Origin: Beta vulgaris subsp. vulgaris
Taxonomy: Eukaryota > Streptophyta > Magnoliopsida > Caryophyllales > Amaranthaceae
DNA: 64,000 nucleotides
Reading direction: 5' to 3'
Assembly: GCF_026745355.1 (NCBI RefSeq)
Contig: NC_079209.1
Location: 14,807,894 to 14,871,893 of the forward strand
The position numbers and the translations under genes are program-made. The notes below the pieces were generated by a model that was not told the origin of the DNA, did no database searches, and worked only from the letters and a program-made list of their open reading frames with translations. Positions within the stretch are counted from its first letter, which is position 1. Each line of letters starts with the position of its first letter. Shown here piece after piece: positions 35,893-47,928 of this stretch.

Positions 35893-38183
35893 TGTAACAG
35901 CCCGCTCTTCCGAGCTGCTAGCGAAATACACTCAATAACCATAAACAACAATTAACTCTTAATTAATAAAACTGCAGCGGAAAAACAACCTTAAATACAC
36001 CAATAATTGAACAAAAATTCCCAAATATTATACAACGAAATACTAAAAACCAACTATCTAAAATACAAGCTTAATCCTTAAGCCACTATGAAACCTTGAT
36101 CTTGCTCCACTTCGAATTCCGAGCTCTGAATATCAAACCTGCAAATTAAGGGGAGAAATACAAAACAAACAAAATTCCAAAATGAGTGGAAAACTCGTAA
36201 CCTTTACTTCAGCCCGTCATAAACATTTTATTTCTCAAATCATTTTCATTTCGTTACAACGCTGGCATAGCTCACTCTCTTAAACAATCAGTGGTAAGTA
36301 CAGGCTTTGGACAAAAGACAAACACTGCCTCCAAGGTTCGTTATGGAGTCCAGCAATACTACCCCCAAGGTTCGTTATGGAACGTAGCCGACCGTATCAG
36401 GTCAAAAAGTAACCATCCTCCACCCATACCTTGCCCACTTTTCTATCTTCAGTTCATAAACTAAGCCAGCAAAACAGTTGCGTATTCATAATCAAACAAT
36501 GACATTTCATCATCACATTCATATCTATGGCCATAGTACGAAGTTATTTACGAAAACATAACAAAGAGATTCACACACATGGGCATAAGTAATACATTTT
36601 ACTGAACATAAAAGTTACCTCATACGCGATCCATTATGTAGCTCCGACATAAAAAGACTTTAAGAATTTCACAACTCCATCAACTCTCTTGAATTCCATA
36701 ACAATCCTCCAACATTAACCTCAAAATAAACAATAATCAATAACTAATCTAAACTAGAAATCATAATCACAACTAATTGAAAATCCTTCACAACCATAAT
36801 TCCAATCACTAATTACTAAATCCTCTAAACTAACTCAATAATCAAATAATTAGCATTAACAACTCATACTCCACCAATCCAATTACCAATCCTCATGAAT
36901 AACAAAATGATTTTGTAACCTCATTAAAGTATGATAACTCTAATAATAACAACAACTCACTACCAACAACAACAACATAATAGGAAGGATCATAAGAACA
37001 ACAACCAATAAAACGACAGTAGCAACATCACCACAAGATGCGTTTCAGTAGTGTAAAACTGCACCATAGCAGCCCATGAGCGAAGGAGACAAAGGAACAG
37101 GACAACAACGCAATAACAACTATGCAGCAGCAACAACAAAGCATCACCACCACTAACGATAATATAATAGTAATACCACCATAACATCAACCACCACAAG
37201 CACAAAACATAATCAAGTATTAAAGGATAAACATGGGCTTGGTATTTCTGAATTTTAAAAAGAAATCAGAAATTGGAATGGATAGGTACTAGGTTTTACC
37301 TCTGCTCATTTGGAGCAAGGACGACACGCATGGCAAGAGAGCTCGAAGCTCCGGCGAGGTTGCAAGGCACGGCAGTAGCGGTGCGCAACACCACTGGCCA
37401 CGAACAACACCACCAAATAAACAACAACAATAACCACAACAACGGCGACGTCAAACAGAGGCCAGAGAGGAAGAACACGAGCACTACACAAAGCTGCAAC
37501 GAGTTGAAACGGCAGAGACAACGACGCAGTGGAGAGGAAATCCGACGAGGGCTAAGTGAACCGGCGAGGTAGGACAGCAGCAGCGCGACGACAACGGCAC
37601 AAGTCCGATGGTCTGTTCGTCGGTGGAGCACCGAGCACGACACGAAAGAGAGAGAGAGAAAAGAGAGAACTGTAGCACAGCAGGCGGCGAGGCTCCGACG
37701 AGCAGCAAAGGAGGTGAGGGAAACTCCGGCAAGCTTGGGCTCCGGCGTGAAGGCAACGAACAGATGAGAAAGAGGAGTCGGGTTTCGTCGGGTTTCACGG
37801 GGTTTTGGGGTTTCAATTTTGGGGTTTGTGGTTCTGGTGTTTTGCGAGGAAGAATTGAGAAGATGGGTTGGGTTTTTGGCTTATCAAGTAAACCGACAAT
37901 AGTGTAGAAATCGGGTTTCCTAAATTAGTAGGAAGATGTTATAAAACGAGAAATCAAATATAATTTCCTCTCTAACCAAATACCGTTCAACTAATCGCAC
38001 ACGTAACACAAAATATAAAATAATAATAATAATCTCATAAAATTAAACAAATAAATATATTACAACAAGACAAAGAAAAATAATACTCCACAAATCAAAT
38101 AAAATAAGAATTTTCGGAACATAATTAACTTAATTAATATATTTAACGTTTAAATAAACGCTCTTAAAAACAGGGCTATTACA
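35893..38183 (-). repeat. Solo LTR, 2291 bp, inserted in the CACTA terminal repeat
   Basis: TGTAACAGCCC...GGGCTATTACA is flanked by a 5-bp TSD CTAGT (35888-35892 and 38184-38188), part of the CACTAGTGG terminus. The reverse complement starts TGTAATAGCCCTGTTTTT, like the LTR at 40400 (TGTAACACCCCAGTTTTT), so the likely direction is minus. Its coding-looking frames (37270-37900) are GC-rich LTR/leader sequence, not genes. Confidence 0.85.
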
Positions 38184-38188
38184 CTAGT

Positions 38189-38974
38189 GGAAAAACACAT
38201 GAAGGGCTGCGCTAAAAAAGGCCCTTAGGGTTGCGTATTCTGACAGCAACCCTTTCCATAGCAGCCCTTCACAATGAAGGGCTGCGTTTTTGGGCCTAAA
38301 ACACAGCCCTTCTTTTTACAAAGGGCTGCGGTTTTGCCACAAAAAACGCAGCCCTTTCGACTCATAAAAAAATAATAATTTTTTTTTTCACTCATTAATC
38401 CATCATTAGCCTCTTAGGGTTGTGATAATTTATACATTCATCAGTAATGGTCATAACAATTAATTGAACGTGACCTTATGCAGCATGTTTCTGATTGTAT
38501 AATTAAGGCCAAATTAATCACTTCCGGTTTTATAATCTGAATGACTATTTTTTTGACATTTTTTAACAGTCGAAATTTATAGATCTAATAATGAATAAAA
38601 TAACGAAAATGAACCAAAATGGAAAAAAAGGACAGAAAATGAAAAAAAAAGGATCGAAAATGAAAAAACAAATCAAACACACAAATTCACAGAAATACAT
38701 AATACTCAAACCAAAATAAAAATTAAACTCAAAAATTACAAACACACAAATTCAGAATGACAGAAAATGAAAAAAAAGGAACAAAAACGAAAATGAAAAT
38801 TAAACAAAACTCAAACTCAAACCTAGATCTGAAAAAATAAATCGAAAAATTCTATCCTTGTTGTTGTCGTTGCCGGAGTTCGACGACGAAAAAGATGGCC
38901 GGAGTTCGACCCGGAGAAGACGAACGGAGATGGCAGGAGTGTTGTTGATGAAGAAGAACGGCGTTGAGAGTGGT
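38189..38974. mobile_element. CACTA subterminal repeats and core, left half
   Basis: 38189-38370 has AAGGGCTGCG repeats in both orientations. 38560-38830 has repeated GAAAATGAAAAAAAAGG units, and 38860-38970 has a leader-like stretch (GCCGGAGTTCGAC twice). There is no gene. Confidence 0.65.
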
Positions 38975-39600
38975 TGTTACGTAGTATGAAACTAGTAATT
39001 TAGTACATCAACTCCCAACTTCAGGTTCTTAATTTGGAGACTTGTGCAACAATGATTGGACTCGAATCCCGATACTGAGTTCCGACTAGCAACCTGCAAA
39101 AAAGGGACCCACCCTGGAGGTTTGGGTGGTATTTCCCCCTCCGATGCTTAAGTCAGATATCAGGGATATGAAGGAACTTTTAGAGAGAGAAAGTAGAGAG
39201 AGAGAGAATTTATGGCAGAATAACAGTACTATGCTCTGAAAAACGTACCTTTCCCCTGATTTCAAGGGCTATTTATACTGTTTGAAATGACTGCTGTACC
39301 TTGATGTCACCCTAATTTGAGAGCATCTGATTGGCAAAGCAATAAAATGGTTACATGTGGCAGGTGTTGATTGGTCAGTACACCTTACCTTTATGTAGGG
39401 ATATAAGTTGCTTTAGCTGGGCCTAAGTACAGGTTTGGGCCATAAGAGTGGTTTTAGTACATCTTTTTCCTCATAAAAGTGTACTGCAGCCCACATAATC
39501 CTCTGACCCATGTACTTTACCTTCATAAGCTTGCGCCACATGTAAGGCTAGGATGAAGCCATGTGTCACCTTGGTAGCCCTTGATTTTGAGGCTACAACA
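38975..39600 (-). repeat. Gypsy 3' LTR, full length (626 bp)
   Basis: On the minus strand it reads TGTTGTAGCCTC...CTACGTAACA. It carries a TATA-like GTATAAATAG (minus strand, 39269-39278) that the other LTR lacks. Confidence 0.9.
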
Positions 39601-39779
39601 TTTGCCCCTTAAAAGAGGAAGTTACCATTTAGGCGCCAAGACGGTTGATTTCCTCTTTTAACCGACCTAGAACTGCCCTTATCTTTTTCAAAAAAGAGGC
39701 ACCATTTTGCCGGTCTCCACAGGTCAACCTTCAAGAGCAACGATTACTTTTACCGGATGAGGGGGTCACTTTCACCCCT

Positions 39780-39788
39780 CTATAAATA
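39780..39788 (+). promoter_or_regulatory. TATA box of the antisense gene in the Gypsy element
   Basis: CTATAAATA on the plus strand lies about 235 bp before the ATG at 40023. The intervening leader holds AGAGAGAGAG runs and a possible intron acceptor (TTTCTCTACAG near 39974). Confidence 0.5.
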
Positions 39789-40022
39789 TGTGACTTTGTC
39801 GTTTCTAAAATCATTTCAACATCTTTGAGAAATTTTCTAGAGAGAGAGACTCCGCAATTTTTACCGAGCTTTTCTAGAGAGAGAAATTACTCCCGTCCAA
39901 GCTCTTGCAAACTGCTCTTCCGCTCGTCCTAGGTTTCAATTCGTCCTTGACATTCGTCCGAACTTTCTCTACAGGTTTTTCCTCATTTATTTTCCTTGTA
40001 TTTTCACGCATATTTTAAGAAA

Positions 40023-40399
40023 ATGGATTCGTCATCTTCATCGTACAATCCCGGCCGCTCAAGGGTTGGTACTAACCCTAGAACAGAGGGCCTGTCTTCC
40101 TCGGCATCTTCTAGAGTTGGACCTATCTCGGCCGGACATGCATTCTTTTTCTTTAGTCATAGACGGCAAAGTCAGACGACCCAGTCTTTACCTGTGCAGG
40201 GTAATCTGGCGCGCGTCAAGCAAACGGCTCGTATCAGACGAGGAGTTAACCTCCCGGCCTCCAGCTCGGAAATGGAGGAATCAACTAGACGGATTCCCGC
40301 TAATGGAGAGCGAGAAGTCCAGAGCGAGAAGTCCTGCAAACCCAAATCCTTCTCTTGAAATCTTCCAGGTGGAATCCGATGTTCGAGGCTCTCCAGACC
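40023..40399 (+). pseudogene. Antisense accessory ORF of the Gypsy element, N-terminal part
   Basis: From ATG 40023 the product begins MDSSSSSYNPGRSRVG, a Ser-rich low-complexity leader, and the frame stops at 40358. An overlapping frame (40066-40404) continues to the next insertion, so a frameshift is likely. Accessory genes between pol and the 3' LTR, some antisense to pol, are known in Tat-lineage Gypsy elements. I recognise the position rather than a domain. A chromovirus-like fragment interrupts it at 40400. Confidence 0.5.
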
Positions 40400-42237
40400 T
40401 GTAACACCCCAGTTTTTGGGAATATAATTAATATTTATTATACTGAAAATAAATTATTTCTTTTAATCATTTCATATTTAATATTTTTATGTAGGAATTA
40501 TTTTAAAAAATATATCTATATAAAAGTATAAATGTTTATGAATTTAGTGGGTTAAGTTTAGTGAAGAGTTTAAGTATTAAAAAAGAAAGGTTATACATTT
40601 ATATAGTTATTTGGAAAAAGGAAAAGAGTAATATTCATGTTAAAAAGGAAAGGGGGAAAATAAAAGAATAAGAAAAGAAAAGAAAGGAAACTTACGTTGA
40701 TAACGTTACTTCCATCTTCATCCTCTTCACATCTTCATCCTCTCCATCAAACTCTCACAATCTTCATCACACAAAGAACACTACCACCTTCAACCTCTCT
40801 ATCTTTCCGGCGCCTCAACTACAACACAACAATCTCTATCTAGCGGCAAGCGGCATCATGAGAAATAGGTTCAACAAAAAACAAGTCGGATTTCGGTGCG
40901 TTTGAGATTTGGGGTGCGTTTTAACGGTCGATTTCACAAGTTTTCTTCACCAGTAATCTTCCATAGTAGTGGATTCCGGTTTCATTGAGGAGCCGTATTG
41001 ACTGCTTGACATAGTTGATTTGCTGTATTTCAAAAGGTAAGATTTCTTACTAAAACTTTTGTAGTTAGAAAGAGTTTTGAAGAGGTATGTATCTCATTTT
41101 GGTTGAAAGGGTTTGAAAAGGAGGATGTTCCTCCATTAATAGAAAGTTTGGTTGGTAAGGGAGGATGTTCCTCCAAAGATAAAGATGTTGGTTTCCGAAC
41201 CACAAATAGAAAGTTAAAGGAAAGTTTATGGAAAGATTATATGAAATAGTTTTGTGTTTTTAAAGTTGTGGGGATTGCCTGTGTGGCATCTCAAAGAATG
41301 GAACTTTGTCGGGTTTGGCTCGATTTTATAGAATAGTTTGTGGGGGTACGTTGATCAGTACCTCGGACTCTGATCTTCTGCTACGGTTTGGCCGTTTGTA
41401 GGGTGTGCACACTAGGGATCTTTGTCTTAGTTTTATCCGGAGGGCCTAGCTATCCCAATGGAAATAAAAGTTGTTCCATTCTCAAGATTTATAACTTTGA
41501 GACTTTTAATATATTTTGTGAAAGAAAAACAGGAAAGAAAAGAATTGGGTTCAAAAAGAAAAAGAAAGAATGTATACGTTTTGGAAAGAAATACAAAGAA
41601 AGGAAAATGGGTTTTATAAAGTTGTATTTAGTATTATGTTTTGAAAGTAAATGGGTTGTAGGATATGTTTGTTATATCCTACCAGCATATATGTTTGGCT
41701 TCTTAATATGAAAACTTGCTCAGCCAGTTTGGCTGATACTACATGCCTGATATATGCAGGTACATGAAGATTTGCAAGTGGGGTGTGGGCTGAGAGCAAC
41801 GTTCCACTAACTTAGTTGAAATATAGTAGTTCTAATTCCGCTGCACTATATATACATATATATCATCATTTTGGAACTTAAGGTTGTAAATATTAATTTA
41901 CTTAAACCTTTACACGTTTGGATTGTAATACTTTAATTTAGTTGTTGCTTTAACATTAATTTAGTTAGGTAGTTATCCTTAACGGTTGTTCCTGCAATAA
42001 CCGTGGAATAACACTTTTGGATTTCGGGTACTTATGCATGGATGTATTAATTTTTGAGCTGGATAAGGATTTTGGAGAACTTGGTTTGCTAGATTATTCA
42101 TACAGGTTTATAATTTGGTCGCGAGTCCTAAATTGAATTTTAGGCAGTCCATATTTCAGACGGAGCTCTGCCGAATTTTCTGTAGAATTTTGATATTATT
42201 TAATTTAATTAGCAACTCGAAATTCAGGGGTGTTATA
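40400..42237 (+). repeat. Chromovirus-like LTR, 1838 bp
   Basis: TGTAACACCCC...GGGGTGTTATA is followed by the tRNA-Met type primer-binding site TGGTATCAGAGCC at 42240-42252. It is therefore a 5' LTR on the plus strand. The body of the element after the gag fragment is missing. Confidence 0.85.
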
Positions 42238-42239
42238 GT

Positions 42240-42850
42240 TGGTATCAGAGCCTAGGTTTATAAATGACTGGGTTAAAATAAAGATTATAGGAAAATAAAT
42301 AAAATATTGACAAGCCGTGTTGAGGTAGTGTGATGGGCTATACACGGGAAGTGTATATGTTGTGCTATTTGCTTATTTATATTAAAGTCAATAAAAGTGT
42401 TACATTATCCCAATATCGAGCTATGTTCTCTTACCATGTGTAGTGCTGAGAAGATGCATAGACGTCAAAGGACCAAGCCATCAAGAATGAGCGTTTTCAT
42501 GCGCCAAATGGCTGAGTCTAATAAGGCTATGAGCGAGGCTGTTCAGTCGCTCGCTGAAGCACGAGCTGCTACTAGTACAAGCAAAGTAGCTATGACAGAG
42601 ATTGCTGCTGTTCATAAAGCAATTGATGAGAAGAAGCCGCCCAAGTATGATGGAAAAGGTGATCCAGTGAAGATGGAGAATTGGATCAGGGAGTTTGACA
42701 AGATCTTTGTCACCTCCAGGTCCCGAAGAAATGAGAGTTGACTCTGCTGCTTACCATCTCCTCGAAGATGCTGATATTTGGTGGACCAACCACAAAGATA
42801 ATTTGACCACCAAAGTCACATATGATGAGGAGGTGGAGACAACAGGAGCT
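42240..42850 (+). pseudogene. Truncated gag of the chromovirus-like element
   Basis: A gag start (42436 or 42454) leads to KKPPKYDGKGDPVKMENWIREFDKIF, the conserved N-terminal part of chromovirus Gag. A frameshift near 42720 follows, then PEEMRVDSAAYHLLEDADIWW in the next frame. The sequence ends near 42850, where it abuts the antisense accessory gene; the junction is not sharply defined. Confidence 0.75.
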
Positions 42851-43628
42851 TTTCAAATGCTTCCCTAAACCTTACATCAAGGGTTTGAGGGGAGCCTCAT
42901 CAGGACATGTTGGCTACATGTCTCAACTGGTCAGAGGTAAATTTTTTCTTTTTCTTGGACGTTTGAATTCTATACTTAGATATATTTTTTCAATTTTGCA
43001 ACCTTCCTAACACTTTTCGTCTTCCATTTGACAGCTCTTTGCTCGCAGCTTTATTACTGAAGATTGGGCAAGGCAGCTGAGCAAAGTGAACAAAAAACTT
43101 GTCACTGACGTTACCAAAGCTGCCAACCATGCCCAGTTTTCCATGGCCGAGCAGGAGCTACTGCATCAGCAGTCGAAGGTGGCCTGGGAAAAGCGGTCAG
43201 CCGAGACGGAGGCCCAAATCAAAAATTATCTCCTCCGACTGACCAGTCTCTTGGATGAGAAGGATGCTCTCCAAGATGAGAGGAATGTGGCCTTGCTGGC
43301 CGCGGCGGAACTCATAAGAGAGAACCGCTATCTCCGAGGGAAGAACCATGTGCTGAAGATGAAGCTTTCAGCTACCGAGGAGGCGGCCAAGGAGGCTATG
43401 AACGAAGTGATTGAGACTTCGAAAACCTGGGCCGTGCAGGCCTTTGAAATGCTGGCCGAAGAGGAGGACATCCCTAGGTATGTTCGCCGGCTGGAGTTTC
43501 AAGAAAATCTGCACAAAGCTAACATCAAAGGGGAGGAACCCCCCGTCTTCCAGGAGTCTTCAGAAGATGAAGAGGAAGAAGAAGTTCAGGCCCAGGACGA
43601 AGAGAACAACACTCCTCCAGAAGCCTAA
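42850..43628 (+). pseudogene. Antisense accessory ORF of the Gypsy element, C-terminal part
   Basis: A possible intron (GT at 42939, AG at 43033-43034) precedes a long open frame from 43035 to the TAA at 43626-43628. The product is rich in Lys, Glu, Ala and Gln with heptad-like spacing (about 43080-43470), so a coiled coil is likely, followed by an acidic tail (SSEDEEEEEVQAQDEENN). No catalytic motif is visible. Frame continuity with the upstream piece is not clear because of the interrupting element. A leader, intron and 3' region suggest this was a spliced cellular-type transcription unit. Confidence 0.5.
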
Positions 43629-44384
43629 CTTTTCCCATTCTCCATCTTGGCCGCAGGCCACTTGTACTTGTAGTTTTTTGTACCTTTTAGAATAGTTTGT
43701 AATCCTTTTTATTAGTTATGAAAGAGTTGTCTTTGTTTTTTTAATCTTTAAAGCTTCATACTTTTATGCAATGGACACCTTGTTTTTGATCAATCATTTA
43801 TGCCAAGTACGAAAACAACTCGTCCAACACATTTTATCTGATCCAATGGCTCTCATTGGCCGAATATTTCAAAACATATTTCAAGACGTTTATCAGATGC
43901 CTAAGTTTAAAACTTATAAGTTTTTAAAAAATGTTAAGTTAATAACTTGTTCGGCCTGAATTTTGGCTATCATTCGTCATTGAACAAAGACTTAGTTATT
44001 TTGCAATAAATTAGGTCTCCATATGCCCCCCTTCTTGGACGAAGAGGTCTTAGTGACCTTTTTTGTTTAAAGAAGGAGAAAGACCATAATTTGCTTAATA
44101 ACTTGGACCTTTTAGGAAGGTTATTATAACCCGTCCATCTTCGTTAAATTGTGAAATAACTTGTTCCTTTACTAAGGTACGTTGTTTTTTCTAAGTATGG
44201 CTTTTGGACGGAAAGTAGGATACCTTTACTAAGGCGTCCTAATTCCAGCCGACCTTGTTTAGGAGATGTTTAACTCTTTAAGTAAACTGCTGGCCGATTC
44301 CATGTACTTATCCTTATAAGAAGGATACCATGTTGGCCGATCTCCTAATAGAAGGTGGTTTTACTTGCTACTCTGTTTTATTAG
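43629..44384. other. Gypsy interior between the antisense ORF and pol
   Basis: Probable 3' region of the antisense transcript (TTAGTTATGAAAGAG near 43710) and then T-rich spacer. Where RNase H and integrase should lie on the minus strand, no such domains are visible, which indicates a deletion. Confidence 0.5.
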
Positions 44385-45341
44385 TTAGCTTGGACGATAG
44401 TATGCATTTTTAACTAAAGCAAATAAATCAAACAGAGAGACAGTCATAGGAGAGAAGTAGAGTTGTATTATATGAATTTTGCTTGACAGAGAGCCAAGAT
44501 ACATGTATACATTTCTACTTTTTTCATTGCGAGGCGCTAAGAAAAGATTACACTTTCTCAAGATGATGAAGGTTTCTCTTAAATCTTCCAAGTGATCCTT
44601 TTTCTCTCGGCTTTTGACGATCATATCATCAATATAAGCCTCCATATTTTTCCCTAGCTGCGGCTGAAAGACAGTGTTGATGAGCCTCTGAAAGGTGGCC
44701 GACGCATTCCTCAGGCCGAATGGCATCCGGAGCCATCCATATAGTCCTTTTCCAGTAATGAAAGAGGTCTTATCCTGATCATCCGGCCACGTAGGAATTT
44801 GGTGAAAGCCGGAATAGGCGTCCATGAAACTAAGCAGTGCATGCCCTGCTATGGAGTCAACCAGCCGGTCAATCTTAGGCAGTGGGAAGCTGTCCTTAGG
44901 ACAAGCCTTGTTCAAGTCTGTGTAATCAACACACATCCTCCAAGTACCATTCGGCTTGGGAACCATGACCACATTGGCCACCTAATCCGGGTAATAGGTT
45001 TCGCGGATGAATTTAGATTTAAGCAGCTTTTGGACCTCAAGGTCAACTGCTTGGTTTCTGGCCGGCCCCAAATGCCTTTTCTTTTGCCAGACTGGCTTCT
45101 GCCCCGGCTCAATGTTCAACTTATGCACTGCAACTTCGGGATCTATTCCCGGCATTTCTTCCACAGTATAAGCAAAAACATCTTCAAATTCTTTCAGCAA
45201 CACAACCAAGGCGTCCTTGGTTTCAGAACTTAGGACGGATCCAATCTTCAATGTCCTCTCCGGACGCTCTGGGTTTAAATAGATTTCCACTGGGCTCTCT
45301 ACTGGCTCTAGACGTTCTAGTCCTAAGCTCATGATAGGCAT
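44385..45341 (-). pseudogene. Gypsy reverse transcriptase, truncated
   Basis: From 45341 leftwards: RLEPVESPVEIYLNPERPERTLKIG, then the connector (DVFAYTVEEMPGIDPEVAVHKLN) that precedes RT. A TAG at 44982 breaks the frame. Then come VPKPNGTWRMCVDYTDLNKA, DAYSGFHQI, MPFGLRNASATFQRL and the active-site YIDDM at about 44625-44640. The family resemblance ends soon after (about 44560); the thumb, RNase H and integrase are absent. The sequence style is that of Tat/Athila-group Gypsy elements. Confidence 0.9.
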
Positions 45342-45440
45342 AACTTCATCGGATCAATTCTTCTCTTCTTTGATAATTAAGCATCTCCTTTTCTTGCTAT
45401 GTAAGAGCATGGACGGCTTGCCCTCTTGGAGGGGCTTTGC

Positions 45441-46274
45441 CTATCCCTTCTCTACCTCATGCTTCAACTCACTTATATGGCCTTTCAGTTTCTCGGCCGA
45501 CTCAACCTCCATGGCCGTTGGCCGCTCTGATCTCTCCTTCCATGATGATGGTCTCAAAGTAGTAAGATAGCATTCTCTTGCTGTCTGTTGGTCTCCATAC
45601 AACGACCCAATTTTCCCATTATCACACTCAAATTTCATGAGCATCAAATGAGTCACAATGACAGCTTTGATATGATTTAAGGTAGCTCGTCCGAGAATGA
45701 CATTGTAAGCTGTCAGATCTCGTACTACCAGGAACTTCACAAAAAGCGTTCTCGCAGCTTCTTTGTCTCCAACTCTGGCGGGTAGGGTAACCGTCCCCAT
45801 AGGATGAATTACCCCTCCGACGAAGCCAATGATAGGGTGATTAACATGAACCAAATCATTTTCATCAAACTTTAATCTTGAAAGACAATCCGCACTGATG
45901 ATGTCGGTAGAACTTCCTTTATCAATCAGGATCCGTCTTACCCTGAGATTAGCAATCTTCATCTCTACCACCAGCGGGTCGTCATGAGGGGTTCTTATCT
46001 TTCCTCGATCCTGTTCACTGACCACTATCTTGTGGAAAGGATCAGCCTCACCCTGATTGGTGAGCATCACCTGGCTGAGTTCCCTTGGATAATTTTTGTG
46101 GCCGCGAGTTGTAGGACCTCCGGCTGCGAATCCCCCAGAAATTATCATTACCACGTCTTCATCAGTACTTTCCTCATCTTTCCTTCTTCCCTGACGATTA
46201 TCTTTTTTCTGGAATTTCCTTCCTGACGAGGGTAGATAAGAGTTCATTTTTCCCTTTCGGGCCAAATCCTCCAA
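45441..46274 (-). pseudogene. Gypsy gag C-terminus and aspartic protease
   Basis: The protease motif ILIDKGSSTDII (usually D-x-GSS) lies near 45920, followed by ILGRATLNHIKAV. The catalytic Asp is kept. Upstream is a basic, low-complexity linker from gag (KFQKKDNRQGRRKDEES). Stops separate it from gag and RT. Confidence 0.85.
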
Positions 46275-46543
46275 AGCTCTCTTGAGATGCTTGCACTCAT
46301 TCGTCTCATGACCACAATCTTTGTGGAAATGACAGTACTTACTTTTATCCCTATTCCTGTAGGGTGTCTTTATCTCTGCAGCACCTTCAACTCATGTTGA
46401 TCTTTGATTTCCATGAGAATGGAAGACTGATCTTTGTTGAACTCTATGGGCTCAGCTGAGGGTGCCGGTTCAGATCTCGTGCTCCTCTTGGACGAGGTAG
46501 TCATTGAAGTCATAGCCCAAGTTTCAGCTTTCTTGGGAAGACT

Positions 46544-47680
46544 CTATTTTGGCTGAATATCCTCTTCAATTTTCTTCGCCTGTGGCTGTTTTGCTTCTGC
46601 ACAAACCTCTGTGGCATGGATAAAAGCTTCGGCCTCTTTAAGAGCCTCTGTTAAGGTTGTTATCTTCTTCTTCACTAAATCAAACTTAAAGCTGCCAGGT
46701 CTTAGACCTCGGATGAAAGCGTTAAACGCTACTCCAGCATTCAAATCCTGAATCTGCAGTGCTTTCAAGTTGAACCGCTTCACATAACTCCTTAGGGCTT
46801 CTTTAGGCCCTTGAACTACCTTTCTTAAATGCATGCTTGTCTTCTATTCTTGACGGTTTGCCAGAAAATGGCTGGTAAATAAGATATTAAGCTCAGTGAA
46901 ATTGTTCACCGAGTTAGGAGGTAAATCGTTGAACCACTTTTGTGCCACTCCCTTCAATGTGGCCGGAAAGTTCTTACACCATGTAGCGTCATGAACACCT
47001 TGGACGTACATCTGGTGTTTGTCGGCTGACAAATGATCGTTTGGATCTGTTGTACCATCAAAAGGCTCGATCGTCGGGAGCTTAACCTTTGGGAAAGGAG
47101 GAGACTCCATGATTCTGACCGAAATGGGAGTCGGCCAATTAATCTGGAGTTCCCCAGCCTGACCCTCAGTGGGTATGTGCTCCCAACGGTACTCCTTTAG
47201 TATTGGGTTTAAAGAGATATTGGCGATGGCCTGACACCTGTATACCATAGGTTGCACCACTGTTTTTTCTTGCCTTGGCTGAATAGCCGAAGGTCCATGA
47301 CTTCTTCCTGCTGTCTTAGATGGAACTCTCAAAGAAGGATCCTTCATGTAAGGAGTAGAACCTGAGGCTGAAAGTTGAAACGCAGCAGCCCTCTTGGCCT
47401 CTAGATACTCCCTAGCATTTGTCTTCATTATGTGACCAGTGGGGGGAATGTTATCTCCTGGACGGACTACCAGCTTCCAGTCCATCTTCCTCCTTGGCTC
47501 ACTGACAGCTGGCTGCTTTCCCTTAGAAGGTGGCCTGGATAACTCTGGCCGTGGTGGCCGGCTGGTCCCTGGACGACCTTCTTGAGACTTTCCCTTGAGC
47601 AGCTCAACAGTCTCTCTTCCCGGGCTTATCTGAAAGAACATCATGTTGTTCTTAATTTGCTCTTCCATAACAGCGGCCAT
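46544..47680 (-). pseudogene. Gypsy gag (capsid-like)
   Basis: The minus strand encodes PKVKLPTIEPFDGTTDPNDH and the retrotransposon gag signature GVAQKWFNDLPPNSVNNFTEL, then (after a break near 46840) VVQGPKEALRSYVKRFNLKA and GLRPGSFKFDLVKK. The break is a stop/frame change; otherwise the domain is complete. It would form the particle core. Confidence 0.88.
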
Positions 47681-47909
47681 CCTGGTCTAGAAGTCATTTA
47701 AGACAGTCTACAGATGACCAGCTGTCACTGGACGATCAAGATTCTCCTGGATGACAGGGGTCCCACATCTTCCCTCGAGATGAACGACAACATGGTGCAT
47801 GTCCCGTCCTCGGGGTGGCCTCTCGTCATCCACTGTATCCTCTACTTGAATTCTGAAACTTCTATTCCTAGCAATGTTTGATGAGTGACAATATGTCATT
47901 GTTGCGTCT

Positions 47910-47927
47910 CCCCACAAACGGCGCCAA
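47910..47927 (-). promoter_or_regulatory. Gypsy primer-binding site
   Basis: TGGCGCCGTTTGTGGGGA on the minus strand, immediately inside the 5' LTR. It is close to the TGGCGCCGTTGYCGGGGA site typical of Tat/Athila elements. Confidence 0.85.
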
Positions 47928-47928
47928 A

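Noticed and set aside
37273..37907. Several overlapping frames of about 100 codons that look gene-like
   Set aside because: They lie inside the solo LTR, have no domain, and reflect its GC-rich leader-like sequence.
42397..43010. Chromovirus gag and the following frame as one cellular gene with an intron
   Set aside because: The first part has clear retrotransposon gag signature and follows an LTR and PBS; the join to the downstream frame is a breakpoint, and phases do not close across the candidate intron.
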